Assembly (NCBI GenBank): GCA_002298335.1
Contig: DBNK01000021.1
Coordinates: 1-50,092, forward strand
Length of the DNA: 50,092 nt
DNA from: Thalassolituus sp. UBA674
GTDB lineage: Bacteria > Pseudomonadota > Gammaproteobacteria > Pseudomonadales > Oceanobacteraceae
Direction of reading: 5' to 3'
Under the pieces are notes generated by a model. It ran no database searches. It was not told the DNA's origin and saw only the letters and a program-made list of their open reading frames with translations. Shown here one piece after another: positions 25,414-33,109 of this stretch; within the stretch, counting starts at the first letter, position 1; each line of letters begins with the position of its first letter. Position numbers and translations under genes: made by a program.

Positions 25414-26392
25414 AGTGGTGTCTCCGGGCGTGACCGTTTCTGAATCCGGTCAGCCCCTGTTGCAAGTCAAAGAATTCGAGGGTTTGGTCAGCGTCGCTCA
25501 CCGTCAGACTGTGATCCGGACGGATGTCGCCGATCACCGCCGCAGCAATGCCACGTTCATGGAAGGCCTGCAGCAGCTGCTGCTCCTGCGCTGGAGAGCA
25601 GGTCAGCAGATAGCCAAAGCTGGGAAAGGCGGTGAGCCAACTCTGCCAGTCCACGTTCTCGGGCCTGGGCACATCCGGCAGATGAATGTGAGCACCGACA
25701 TCTGAGCTTTCCAGCAGCATCAATGTCGTGCCCAGCACGCCCGCCTGAGAGATGTCTTTGCAGGCCGTCGCCAGCCCGGTTTCGGCAATCTGAGGCAGCA
25801 GCGCCATATCACCGCGCAGGCGTTCAGGAGGTGCGGTCGTCGCTGCATTCCAGTTCCCCGGACCGGTAAATTCACCGCGCAGATCCACCGCCATCACCAG
25901 CGACTGACCGGCTGTAGCAGCAAAACTGCTGAGCAGTGCGTTGGCGTGACCAAGAATCGACACCGCCAGAGACGGCGTAGCGGCGCGCAGATTGGTGTGA
26001 CCGCCGACCAGCGACAGACCAAAGGTGCGGCAGGCATCACGCATTCCGGCCACCAGTGCTTTTGCGGTTTCCGGGTCGGACTCCGCATCCGCCCAGAGCG
26101 CATCGACCACCGCCAGCGGCCGCCCACCCATGGCGGCAATATCGCTGCAATTGACCATGACCGCACACCATCCGGCGAACCAGGGCTGCTCACGCACCAG
26201 CCGCCCCTGCATGCCTTCGATGGCCAGCAACTGCCAGCCATCACCACAGGGGATGGCTGCCGTATCATCGCCATTCGGGTGCCAGCCATCCGGCAAAGCA
26301 TCCAGCCCATGACTGACAGTGGTGATGTCCTGCTTGAGACCGATTCCGGCATGGGCGCGGACCTGTCCGAGCAGTGCAGCCAGCTCAGACAT
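25406..26392 (-). CDS. nitF: AIR synthase-like protein of the Nit1 cluster (sll0787 family)
   Basis: A 328-residue PurM/ThiL/SelD-superfamily protein. It begins MSELAALLGQVRAHAGIGLK with DITTVSHG, then NGDDTAAIPCGDGWQLLAIEGM, which is the metal- and nucleotide-binding segment (DD motif). VNCSDIAAMGGRPLAVVDALW is a strong family match, and LVGGHTN and DISQAGVLGTTLMLLESS follow. AIR-synthase relatives bind ATP and activate amide or carboxyl oxygens. In this cluster it may activate a product of the radical SAM enzyme; that is speculation. The start at 26392 is chosen because eight upstream codons are poorly conserved; it overlaps nitE by 8 bp. Confidence 0.9.
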   Translation of the reverse strand: MSELAALLGQVRAHAGIGLKQDITTVSHGLDALPDGWHPNGDDTAAIPCGDGWQLLAIEGMQGRLVREQPWFAGWCAVMVNCSDIAAMGGRPLAVVDALWADAESDPETAKALVAGMRDACRTFGLSLVGGHTNLRAATPSLAVSILGHANALLSSFAATAGQSLVMAVDLRGEFTGPGNWNAATTAPPERLRGDMALLPQIAETGLATACKDISQAGVLGTTLMLLESSDVGAHIHLPDVPRPENVDWQSWLTAFPSFGYLLTCSPAQEQQLLQAFHERGIAAAVIGDIRPDHSLTVSDADQTLEFFDLQQGLTGFRNGHARRHHYA

Positions 26393-27011
26393 AACGCTTC
26401 TCTGCTCCCGATACACTGGCAGCTGCGCCGGGCACTGGCACTTGTTCCTGAACTTCGAGCAGCCCCGGCCAGAGTGTCATAGCGGATGTGGGTTTATCCG
26501 CCAGAGTCATGACGAAGCCGCTGTTGGGGTTATGAATGGGCGGGTAGAAGTTGAGATCCGCCTGCATGAGCAAATGATCACGACCATGCAGTGTCATGCG
26601 CTCTAACGTCTGCCAGTGCAGATGCTGAAACAGAGCTTCGTTACCCGCCTGCACCGTCGCCAGAAAACGCTGACACCCAAGCGCATGGGCGCTGCCCACC
26701 GCGAGGCGGATCAGGCCAGTGCCCAGATGACGCTGATGGCGGAAGTCCCGGCTTACCGCCAGACGCCCCCCCCACCACTCACCCGCCGCCTGCTGATGAA
26801 TACGCACTGTGCCGACCACCTGCTGTGGCCAACCGCCGTAATCACCCAGCGCAACGATACTCTGTGCGGTCTGATCCACGGCGTCTTCGTCGGTGAGTTC
26901 AAACAGCTGCTGCTCATGACAGAACACCTGCTGGCGTAGTTTGAAAGCCTGCTGTTGTTCCCAGGGCAGGTGTGCCCATTTCACGGTGTAATCGGAATAG
27001 TCAGGAGGCAT
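26385..27011 (-). CDS. nitE: GNAT N-acetyltransferase of the Nit1 cluster (MSMEG_0567/sll0786 family)
   Basis: A 208-residue protein. It starts MPPDYSDYTVKWAHLPWEQQ, then FKLRQQVFCHEQQLF, a recognised marker of this subfamily. The acetyl-CoA pyrophosphate motif is RHLGTGLIRLAVGSA (Q/R-x-x-G-x-G/A), preceded by WWGGRLAVSRDFR. The frame stays open 120 codons upstream, but that part overlaps nitD and is not conserved, so the start is 27011, overlapping nitD by 11 bp. The acceptor substrate is unknown. Its place between the radical SAM and the AIR-synthase genes is the normal Nit1 order. Confidence 0.9.
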   Translation of the reverse strand: MPPDYSDYTVKWAHLPWEQQQAFKLRQQVFCHEQQLFELTDEDAVDQTAQSIVALGDYGGWPQQVVGTVRIHQQAAGEWWGGRLAVSRDFRHQRHLGTGLIRLAVGSAHALGCQRFLATVQAGNEALFQHLHWQTLERMTLHGRDHLLMQADLNFYPPIHNPNSGFVMTLADKPTSAMTLWPGLLEVQEQVPVPGAAASVSGAEKRYV

Positions 27012-28140
27012 TGGCCATGTTCTCCCCGTCAGTACCCGCTTTTTCGTAACTGGCCAGACTGGAGCAGGCACCGCAGCGGCCACAACCGGCTTTGATGTCT
27101 TCTGCCAGCAGCCCGGTTTCGCGCAGACGCGCGGCCAACGGGCGCAGAATGCTGTCCATAAACTCAGCCGTTGGCGGCGTATGATCTTCCATCGGCGTGC
27201 CGCGCACCGGCACAAAAGGCACCACAAAGGGGTAGACCCCGATGGCGGTGAGTTCGTCGCAGACCTTAAGAATGTCTTCGGCGCTGTCGCCCAGTCCGGC
27301 GAGTATGTAAGTACTGACCTGCCCCCGGCCAAACACCTCAACGGCAACCTTAAAGGCGCGCATGTATTCACTCACCGGCACGCTGGCCTTGCCCGGCATG
27401 ATGCGTTGGCGCACCGGCTCGGTCACGGCTTCCAGGTGCATACCGATGGCGTCGGCTCCGGCGTCTTTGAGGTGGGTAAACCAGGCGTCATCATCCGGTG
27501 GCTCGCACTGCACTTGTATGGGCAGATTCACCGCCGCTTTTACCGCCGCCACGCTCTCGGCCAGAATCGCTGCACCCCGGTCAGACGTACCCGGTGTGCC
27601 CGTAGTCATCACCATGTGCTTAACGCCATCCAGTTCAACGGCGGCTTTCGCGACCTCCGCCAGTTGCTCAGGCGTTTTGCGCTCAATGGTCCGTCCGGCA
27701 CTCAGCGACTGACCGATAGAGCAGAACTGGCAGGTCTTGCGCCGGCTCTGATAGCGGATGCAGGTCTGCAGTACGGTGGTCGCCAGTACATCGCGGCCAT
27801 GCAGGGTGGCTATCTGTTGATAAGGAATACCGTCTGCTGTGCTCAGGCGGTAAAACGCCGGATCACTGGCAAAGGACACATCCGCCAGCGGAATCAGGCC
27901 TTCCGGAGTTTCCTGCAGCAGCTTCTGGCCCTTCTCACTGTCCAGCACAAACGGGGAATGCATGGCGGTCTCAGTGAACACCGGCACCATGACGGTGGTA
28001 TCACCGATGGTCATGGCCTGATGGTCCGTCGGCCCGGCACCGCCACGACGGCTGACGTGGCGCTGATCCGGCCGCGTCAGGCGCAGGCCCCGGGTCTGTA
28101 GCTCATTGATGAGGTTGCGGTCAGTCATTCTCTGATTCAT
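27001..28140 (-). CDS. nitD: radical SAM protein of the Nit1 cluster (MSMEG_0568 family)
   Basis: A 379-residue radical SAM protein. The cluster-binding segment reads CIRYQSRRKTCQFCSIG (C-x9-C-x2-C), which differs from the usual C-x3-C-x2-C spacing. The segment HMVMTTGTPGTSDRGA and the barrel signature IQVQCEPPDDD follow. VPFVPVRGTPMEDHTPP is typical of the later barrel. The C terminus has CGRCGACSS, three cysteines that could hold an auxiliary Fe-S cluster. The ATG at 28140 is chosen because GGAG lies six bases upstream; it overlaps nitC by 20 bp. The substrate is unknown. Identity as the MSMEG_0568 type is clear from neighbours and motifs. Confidence 0.92.
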   Translation of the reverse strand: MNQRMTDRNLINELQTRGLRLTRPDQRHVSRRGGAGPTDHQAMTIGDTTVMVPVFTETAMHSPFVLDSEKGQKLLQETPEGLIPLADVSFASDPAFYRLSTADGIPYQQIATLHGRDVLATTVLQTCIRYQSRRKTCQFCSIGQSLSAGRTIERKTPEQLAEVAKAAVELDGVKHMVMTTGTPGTSDRGAAILAESVAAVKAAVNLPIQVQCEPPDDDAWFTHLKDAGADAIGMHLEAVTEPVRQRIMPGKASVPVSEYMRAFKVAVEVFGRGQVSTYILAGLGDSAEDILKVCDELTAIGVYPFVVPFVPVRGTPMEDHTPPTAEFMDSILRPLAARLRETGLLAEDIKAGCGRCGACSSLASYEKAGTDGENMANAS

Positions 28141-29131
28141 ACGATTCTCCGGATGGAGTGTGGAAAGCAGGTTGCTCTGCAGACCTCTGTTCAGAAGAGG
28201 CCAGGGGTTGGCGGTACACCGCCGGATCATCATTGATGCTCAGGCGCAGCAGTTCCGGGCGGGCGTAGTGACCGACCGAATCCATCATGCGTTTACGCTT
28301 GGTAATCAGAGCAAAATCGAGATCGGCAATGACCATACCCTCGCCCTCGGTCAGGGCGGGGGCCAGGTGCTTACCTTCGGGTGAAATAATCGCGGTGTTG
28401 CAGCCGCCTCTTAAGGCCTGCTGCAATTTTTCATCGGTGGTGACCGAGGCGATCTGTTCTTCGGTGAGCCAGCCCGTGGCGTTGACCACAAAGCACCCGG
28501 ACTCCAGCGCATGATGGCGGATGGTCGCTTCAATCTGATCCCCGAACACCGGCCCCACCAGCGAGCCCGGAAACTGGCTGCAGTGAATCTGCTCGTGCTG
28601 GGTCATCAGAGCATAACGTGCGAGCGGGTTGTAATGCTCCCAGCAGGCCAGCGCACCGACCCGGCCGGCGGCAGTTTCTGCCACCTTCAGGCCAGCACCA
28701 TCGCCCTGCCCCCAGATCATACGCTCGTGGTAAGTCGGGGTGATCTTGCGGCGTTTCAGCAGCAGAGTGCCGTCGGCGTCAAAAATCAGCTGGGTGTTGT
28801 AAAGGCTGCCGTGATCGCGCTCATTCACACCGAGCACCACCACCATGCCGTGCTTGCGGGCACGTTCTGACACCGCATCGGTCACCGGGCCGGGTACCAC
28901 TACAGCTTCTTCATACAACCGAAGGTGCTCCGGACCACAGGCCACCGCCGGACAGACGAACGAAAAGTACGGATAATACGGCAGGAATGTTTCCGGAAAC
29001 ACGATGAGATCCACCCCTTCCGAGGCGGCCTCATCCATGGTATCCAGCACTTTCTTCAGGGTGCCCGCACAACTGTTCAGATCAGGTGCGATCTGAACAG
29101 CGGCGGCCCGGACGACAGGGTTGCTTGTCAT
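28121..29131 (-). CDS. nitC: nitrilase (Nit6803/NitC type)
   Basis: A 336-residue carbon-nitrogen hydrolase. The catalytic Glu is E47 in LIVFPETFLPYYPYF, the Lys is in the KRRKITPTYHERMIWGQGDG segment, and the nucleophile Cys is in GALACWEHYNPLARY. All three are intact. RVGALACWEHYNP and QIHCSQFPG are typical of the aliphatic nitrilase Nit6803 group. The family converts nitriles to acids and ammonia. In the Nit1C cluster the homologue is tied to bacterial growth on cyanide as nitrogen source, from established work. It is followed by nitD with a 20-bp overlap and preceded by nitB at a distance of nine bases. Confidence 0.95.
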   Translation of the reverse strand: MTSNPVVRAAAVQIAPDLNSCAGTLKKVLDTMDEAASEGVDLIVFPETFLPYYPYFSFVCPAVACGPEHLRLYEEAVVVPGPVTDAVSERARKHGMVVVLGVNERDHGSLYNTQLIFDADGTLLLKRRKITPTYHERMIWGQGDGAGLKVAETAAGRVGALACWEHYNPLARYALMTQHEQIHCSQFPGSLVGPVFGDQIEATIRHHALESGCFVVNATGWLTEEQIASVTTDEKLQQALRGGCNTAIISPEGKHLAPALTEGEGMVIADLDFALITKRKRMMDSVGHYARPELLRLSINDDPAVYRQPLASSEQRSAEQPAFHTPSGESYESEND

Positions 29132-29140
29132 GCTGATGCC

Positions 29141-29623
29141 TCAGACCGTCCAGGTATCAACGATCACCGCGTTATCGCGGATGTGCAGCAGTTTCAGATC
29201 AAGCACGTCCAGTGGGTTGATCGGGCGTACGCCTTCAATCAGTGATGGCTCGCCATGACCGTACAGTGCCTGAAGTGCAAAACGGCAGGCGTAGACTTTG
29301 CCGCCTTCGGCCATGAACTTGGTCAGCTGATTGTTGAAGTTCAGATGTCCGGGAAACGCCTCATCGCCTAAGGTCGGAAAACCGCGCTGCAGACCCAGGG
29401 TCACGCCCGGTCCGTACAGCAGGATGGAGGTTTCATAGCCTTTGCGCAGCAGACGGGTGGCCTGCAGCATGTTCACAAAGCCGATGGAGCCTTCAAAGGC
29501 GACGGTGTGGAAGGTCACCAGCGCTTTCTCGCCGGGATTGGCTTTGACGTCTTCGAAGACTTTCTCTTCGTAATCTACAAAAAAGTCGCCGGGCTTGTGA
29601 GCGGGTTTGGTGATCTGTGGCAT
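29141..29623 (-). CDS. nitB: Nit1-cluster first-gene protein (Sll0783/MSMEG_0572 family)
   Basis: A 160-residue protein of the nitrogen starvation response family. Key stretches are ALVTFHTVAFEGSIGFVNMLQATRLLRKGYE, LYGPGVTLGLQRGFPTLGDE, GHLNFNNQL and GGKVYACRFALQALYG. The pattern (alternating strands, a Cys in KVYACRFA) resembles the DsrE/F-like fold. No enzymatic role is established; the Synechocystis homologue is needed for polyhydroxybutyrate build-up under nitrogen starvation. It is the first gene of the operon. AAGGAG lies seven bases before the ATG, and a probable sigma-54 promoter sits about 75-90 bp upstream. Confidence 0.93.
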   Translation of the reverse strand: MPQITKPAHKPGDFFVDYEEKVFEDVKANPGEKALVTFHTVAFEGSIGFVNMLQATRLLRKGYETSILLYGPGVTLGLQRGFPTLGDEAFPGHLNFNNQLTKFMAEGGKVYACRFALQALYGHGEPSLIEGVRPINPLDVLDLKLLHIRDNAVIVDTWTV

Positions 29624-29695
29624 GGGTATGCTCCTTAAATTTTAAATGTCAGACAGACCGGTCCGGATTCGGACACAGGATCTGACAGGGTAAGG

Positions 29696-29712
29696 AGCAG
29701 CACGCGGGCCAG
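29696..29712 (-). promoter_or_regulatory. candidate sigma-54 (-24/-12) promoter of nitBCDEFGH
   Basis: On the minus strand CTGGCCCGCGTGCTGCT has GG and GC exactly 10 bp apart, with YTGGC, C and G after it, and TGCT at the -12 side. This is a good match to the sigma-54 consensus (YTGGCACGrNNNTTGCW); mismatches are three positions. The start codon of nitB (29623) lies about 75 bp away. Found by eye. Confidence 0.55.
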
Positions 29713-29739
29713 ATTGGCTGAAACCCATGGAAAATAATT

Positions 29740-29781
29740 GCAATCAAAAAGCAATCAATTACTTTCAGATGGATTGATTGC
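29740..29781. promoter_or_regulatory. cluster of GCAATCA boxes (candidate MocR operator)
   Basis: GCAATCA occurs at 29740-29746 and 29751-29757 in the same orientation with 11 bp (about one helical turn) between starts. It occurs inverted at 29775-29781, and a fourth copy is at 29936-29942 inside the predicted mocR promoter. Direct repeats about one turn apart suit a dimeric regulator of the MocR type. No binding is known. Confidence 0.45.
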
Positions 29782-29877
29782 ATATTGATCACATGCAGAT
29801 TAGACACACTAAAAACAGGGTTATAAGCGTAGTAGAATCCAGAAAAAGCACCGAATCATCACACTCAGAAAGAAGCT

Positions 29878-29894
29878 GGCACCTTATCGGTGCA
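29878..29894. promoter_or_regulatory. candidate NtrC enhancer site
   Basis: GGCACCTTATCGGTGCA contains GCACC-N5-GGTGC, a palindrome with the GCAC-N7-GTGC spacing of known NtrC sites. It lies about 175 bp upstream of the candidate sigma-54 promoter, a normal distance for an enhancer. A weak half-site GCACC lies at about 29848. Confidence 0.5.
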
Positions 29895-29929
29895 AAATAT
29901 CGCACACATAAAACCAATCATATTTCTCA

Positions 29930-29957
29930 TTGAATGCAATCATTATTTAAGTAGAAT
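29930..29957 (+). promoter_or_regulatory. probable sigma-70 promoter of the mocR-type gene
   Basis: TTGAAT (29930-29935), a 16-bp spacer, and TAGAAT (29952-29957). A GCAATCA box (29936-29942) lies in the spacer, which would allow autorepression. Confidence 0.5.
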
Positions 29958-29976
29958 GCGATATAACAGTTAATCA

Positions 29977-31398
29977 ATGCCTTCCGGCTGGACCCCTATG
30001 GACACTTCCGACCTGCAACGCTGGGTAAGACTTCTGCAGGATACTTCCGGCAAGCCTGCTTACCGCGCCATCGCTGACTTTATCGCCGACGACATCAACA
30101 GCGGCCGTCTGCAGCCACGAGACCGCCTGCCTGCTCTGCGCGATCTGGCCGAGGCCACCGGGCTGAATTACACCACCACTGTGCGGGCATACGCTGAAGC
30201 CCGCAAACGGGGACTGGTTGAGTCTCAGCCGGGTTCCGGCAGCTATGTCAAAGGGAAGCCAACTCTGCTGAGACCCAGCACCGGCAGTTATGAAATGACC
30301 ATGAATCTGCTGATCGAGCCGCCAATCCCGACTCTGGTTGAGGACATCCGCGACAGCGCTATGTCCGTCATGACCCAGCAGGATGTATACAGCATGCTGC
30401 GCTATCAGGCCTTCGGCGGTTCGCACAGCAACCGGGAAGTGGCGCTGTCCTGGCTGCAGCGACGTATCCCGGAAGCACGGCTGGAACAAACCCTGATCTG
30501 CCCCGGCATTCACAGCGCACTGGTCGGACTGATGAGTGCCCTGATTACACCTGGAAAGAAGCTGTGCGTGGAAAGCCTGGTGTATCCCGGCGTGAAAGCC
30601 ATCGCCGCGCAGCTGGGGATGGAGCTGCACCCGCTGGAGCGGGACTCCGACGGCCCATTGGTTCGACCTTTTGAAGACGCCTGCAAAGAAGGTAATGTCG
30701 GCGCACTCTATGTGAACCCTACCATTCAGAACCCCACCACCACCACCATGAGCCGCAGCCGCCGCGAAGTGCTGGCCGACGTCGCCCTGCGTTACAGCGT
30801 GCCCATCATCGAAGACGACGCCTACACCATGCTGATGGATAATCCGCCTCCCGCCTTTGCGACACTGGCACCGGAGCTGACCTACTACATTACCGGCACC
30901 TCCAAGTGCTTCGGCCCGGGAGTCCGCTCTGCTTTCCTGCATACCCCCGGCAAGCGTCAGACCCAACGGGTACTGGCCGCACTGCGTGCCACCTCAGTGA
31001 TGTCGAGTCCACTGACGGATTATCTGGTCAGCCAGTGGATACGGGATGGTGTGGCCGACAGCATGGTCAAAGCCATCCGCCGAGAAGGCAGCGCCCGCTT
31101 ACAGATCGCCCGCGAGCATCTGGACCCGCACAGCATTATTGCTGCTGAGGGTGCGTTTCATCTGTGGCTGAAGCTGCCGAAGCATTCAGAATGGAGCCCG
31201 GCAGAGCTGGCTGCCCATCTGCGTTCCATGGGCGTCAGTGCTGTCGCCAGCGCCGCTTTCGCCACCGATAATAATCCGCCCGAGGCTATCCGCCTCTGTT
31301 ACGGCGGACCGATCTCACGGGATGAATGGCAACAGCGCATTGCTCAGGCCGCCGATATCATCGACCACCCGTATCTGGTGCATGCCAGTACGCATTGA
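29977..31398 (+). CDS. MocR-type (GntR/aminotransferase fusion) transcriptional regulator
   Basis: A 473-residue protein. Residues about 12-90 form a GntR-type winged helix (GKPAYRAIADFIADDINSGR, LPALRDLAEATGLNYTTTVRAYAEARKRGLVESQ). Residues about 100-470 form a fold-type I aminotransferase-like domain. The PLP-binding lysine is K310 in TGTSKCFGPGVRSAF. The segment VNPTIQNPTTTTMSRSRRE and the IIEDDAY motif (PLP ring Asp) are intact. MocR proteins use PLP or an amino compound as effector. It is divergent from the Nit1 operon and is probably its local regulator (inference). An ATG at 29998 is a possible alternative start. The usual Nit1C regulator in pseudomonads is of another type, so this pairing deserves attention. 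Confidence 0.9.
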   Translation: MPSGWTPMDTSDLQRWVRLLQDTSGKPAYRAIADFIADDINSGRLQPRDRLPALRDLAEATGLNYTTTVRAYAEARKRGLVESQPGSGSYVKGKPTLLRPSTGSYEMTMNLLIEPPIPTLVEDIRDSAMSVMTQQDVYSMLRYQAFGGSHSNREVALSWLQRRIPEARLEQTLICPGIHSALVGLMSALITPGKKLCVESLVYPGVKAIAAQLGMELHPLERDSDGPLVRPFEDACKEGNVGALYVNPTIQNPTTTTMSRSRREVLADVALRYSVPIIEDDAYTMLMDNPPPAFATLAPELTYYITGTSKCFGPGVRSAFLHTPGKRQTQRVLAALRATSVMSSPLTDYLVSQWIRDGVADSMVKAIRREGSARLQIAREHLDPHSIIAAEGAFHLWLKLPKHSEWSPAELAAHLRSMGVSAVASAAFATDNNPPEAIRLCYGGPISRDEWQQRIAQAADIIDHPYLVHASTH

Positions 31399-31420
31399 GA
31401 AGTCAGTGAGTGTCAGAACA

Positions 31421-31448
31421 GAAACGGGCCGCAGATGCGGCCCGTTTC
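31421..31448. terminator. bidirectional hairpin between the mocR-type gene and hisF
   Basis: GAAACGGGCCGC-AGAT-GCGGCCCGTTTC is a perfect 12-bp stem in the 78-bp gap between convergent genes. T-rich tails on both strands are short, so efficiency is moderate. Confidence 0.7.
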
Positions 31449-31476
31449 ATTATGTACTTCAAAGTCTGAGGTCCGG

Positions 31477-32238
31477 TCAGAGACGCATCTCAATACCGGC
31501 GGCAGCCATATGCTCTTTCGCCTGCTGCACTGTGTACTCACCGAAGTGGAAAATACTGGCAGCCAGTACCGCATCGGCACCACCCAGTTTCACACCATCG
31601 ACCAGATGATCGAGGTTGCCGACACCACCAGAGGCGATGACCGGGATGTTCACCGCAGCGGAAATGGCTTTGGTGACGCCCAGATCAAATCCGGATTTCA
31701 CGCCATCGCGGTCCATGCTGGTCAGGAGGATTTCACCGGCGCCGTATTCCGCCATTTTCACCGCCCATTCAACGGCGTTGATGCCGGTTGGCTTGCGGCC
31801 GCCGTGGGTGAAGATTTCCCAGTGGTTGTCACCCACCTGCTTGGCATCGATGGCGACCACAATGCACTGGGCACCGAATTTCTGTGAGGCTTCGCGCACG
31901 AATTCCGGGTTATAGACAGCGGCTGAGTTGATGGACACCTTATCGGCACCGGCATTCAGCATCTTGCGGATATCGGCCAGTTCGCGGATGCCACCACCCA
32001 CCGTCAGCGGGATGAACACCTGCTCGGCGATGGCTTCAACCATGTGTACTGTGGTGTCGCGCTCTTCGTGGCTGGCGGTAATATCCAGAAAGGTAATCTC
32101 ATCCGCGCCCTGATCGTTGTAGCGCTTAGCGATCTCGACCGGGTCACCGGCGTCGCGGATACCGACGAAATTCACGCCTTTCACCACACGGCCCTGATCA
32201 ACATCGAGACAGGGAATGATTCGCTTCGCCAGTGCCAT
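31477..32238 (-). CDS. hisF: imidazole glycerol phosphate synthase, cyclase subunit
   Basis: A 253-residue TIM barrel. It pairs with HisH to form imidazole glycerol phosphate and AICAR from PRFAR. It begins MALAKRIIPCLDVDQGRVVKG, with the catalytic Asp in PCLDVD (D11). The second acid lies in CIVVAIDAK, and the phosphate sites are in TVGGGIR and PVIASGGVGNLDH. The start is fixed by the MALAKRIIP motif. It follows hisA with a 2-base gap and precedes a shared hairpin terminator with the convergent mocR gene. Confidence 0.98.
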   Translation of the reverse strand: MALAKRIIPCLDVDQGRVVKGVNFVGIRDAGDPVEIAKRYNDQGADEITFLDITASHEERDTTVHMVEAIAEQVFIPLTVGGGIRELADIRKMLNAGADKVSINSAAVYNPEFVREASQKFGAQCIVVAIDAKQVGDNHWEIFTHGGRKPTGINAVEWAVKMAEYGAGEILLTSMDRDGVKSGFDLGVTKAISAAVNIPVIASGGVGNLDHLVDGVKLGGADAVLAASIFHFGEYTVQQAKEHMAAAGIEMRL

Positions 32239-32240
32239 AC

Positions 32241-32981
32241 TCAGTTTCCTGTCAGTTCGTCCGCAAGGGTCTGAGCTTCAGCCACATCCAGAGTGCCTTC
32301 ATAAATCGCACGACCGGTAATAGCACCGAGAATGCCCTGGCCCGCGACTTTAGAGAGTGCACGGATGTCTTCAATGTTGGTCACGCCGCCGGAGGCGATG
32401 ACCGGAATACCACCTTCAACGGCCAGGTTCAGTGTGGCTTCGACATTCACGCCCTGCATCATGCCGTCTCGGGCGATGTCGGTGTAAACGATGGCAGAGA
32501 CACCGTCGTTACGGAACTGCCTGGCCAGATCCACAGCTTTCACTTTGGAAACCTCAGCCCAGCCATCGGTCGCCACAAAGCCATCCTGCGCATCCAGACC
32601 GACAATCACATGGCCCGGGAAGGCGTCACAGGCTTCTTTCACAAACGCCGGTTCTTTCACGGCTTTGGTACCTATGATGACGTAGTTCACGCCAGCTTTG
32701 ATGTAGTGCTCGATGGTTTCCAGAGAGCGGATACCACCACCGATCTGAATCGGCAGTTCCGGAAAGGCTTTGGCAATCGCCGTCACGGCGTCGCCGTTCA
32801 CCGGTTCACCGGCAAAGGCACCGTTGAGGTCAACCAGATGCAGTCGGCGGCAGCCAGCGTCCACCCAGCGTTTCGCCATGGAAACCGGGTCATCACCAAA
32901 TACGGTGGAGTCGTCCATACGGCCCTGACGCAGGCGCACACACTGGCCGTCTTTCAGATCAATTGCAGGAATAACAAGCAT
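32241..32981 (-). CDS. hisA: ProFAR isomerase
   Basis: A 246-residue TIM barrel that performs the Amadori rearrangement of ProFAR to PRFAR, the step before HisHF. It begins MLVIPAIDLKDGQCVRLRQG, with the catalytic D8 in AIDLKDG. The phosphate site IQIGGGIRSLE (about 78-88) and the second acid in YTDIARDGMMQG are intact. It has the usual length (about 245). It lies two bases upstream of hisF. The 128-bp gap to hisH (32982-33109) holds no gene that I can support. Confidence 0.98.
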   Translation of the reverse strand: MLVIPAIDLKDGQCVRLRQGRMDDSTVFGDDPVSMAKRWVDAGCRRLHLVDLNGAFAGEPVNGDAVTAIAKAFPELPIQIGGGIRSLETIEHYIKAGVNYVIIGTKAVKEPAFVKEACDAFPGHVIVGLDAQDGFVATDGWAEVSKVKAVDLARQFRNDGVSAIVYTDIARDGMMQGVNVEATLNLAVEGGIPVIASGGVTNIEDIRALSKVAGQGILGAITGRAIYEGTLDVAEAQTLADELTGN

Positions 32982-33109
32982 GATTTCTAACCTTAATACG
33001 TCGCATCTGTGAGGAAGGACCGGCGTTGCTGCTGGGTATTAATGCCCGAAGCTGCCACGCTGCTCTTTTTCAGAAATGCCTTTTAACCAAAATTCAGAGT
33101 AAAGCGGGC

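Noticed and set aside
27012..27371. Upstream extension of nitE
   Set aside because: Lies inside nitD in another frame; homologues start at MPPDYSDY.
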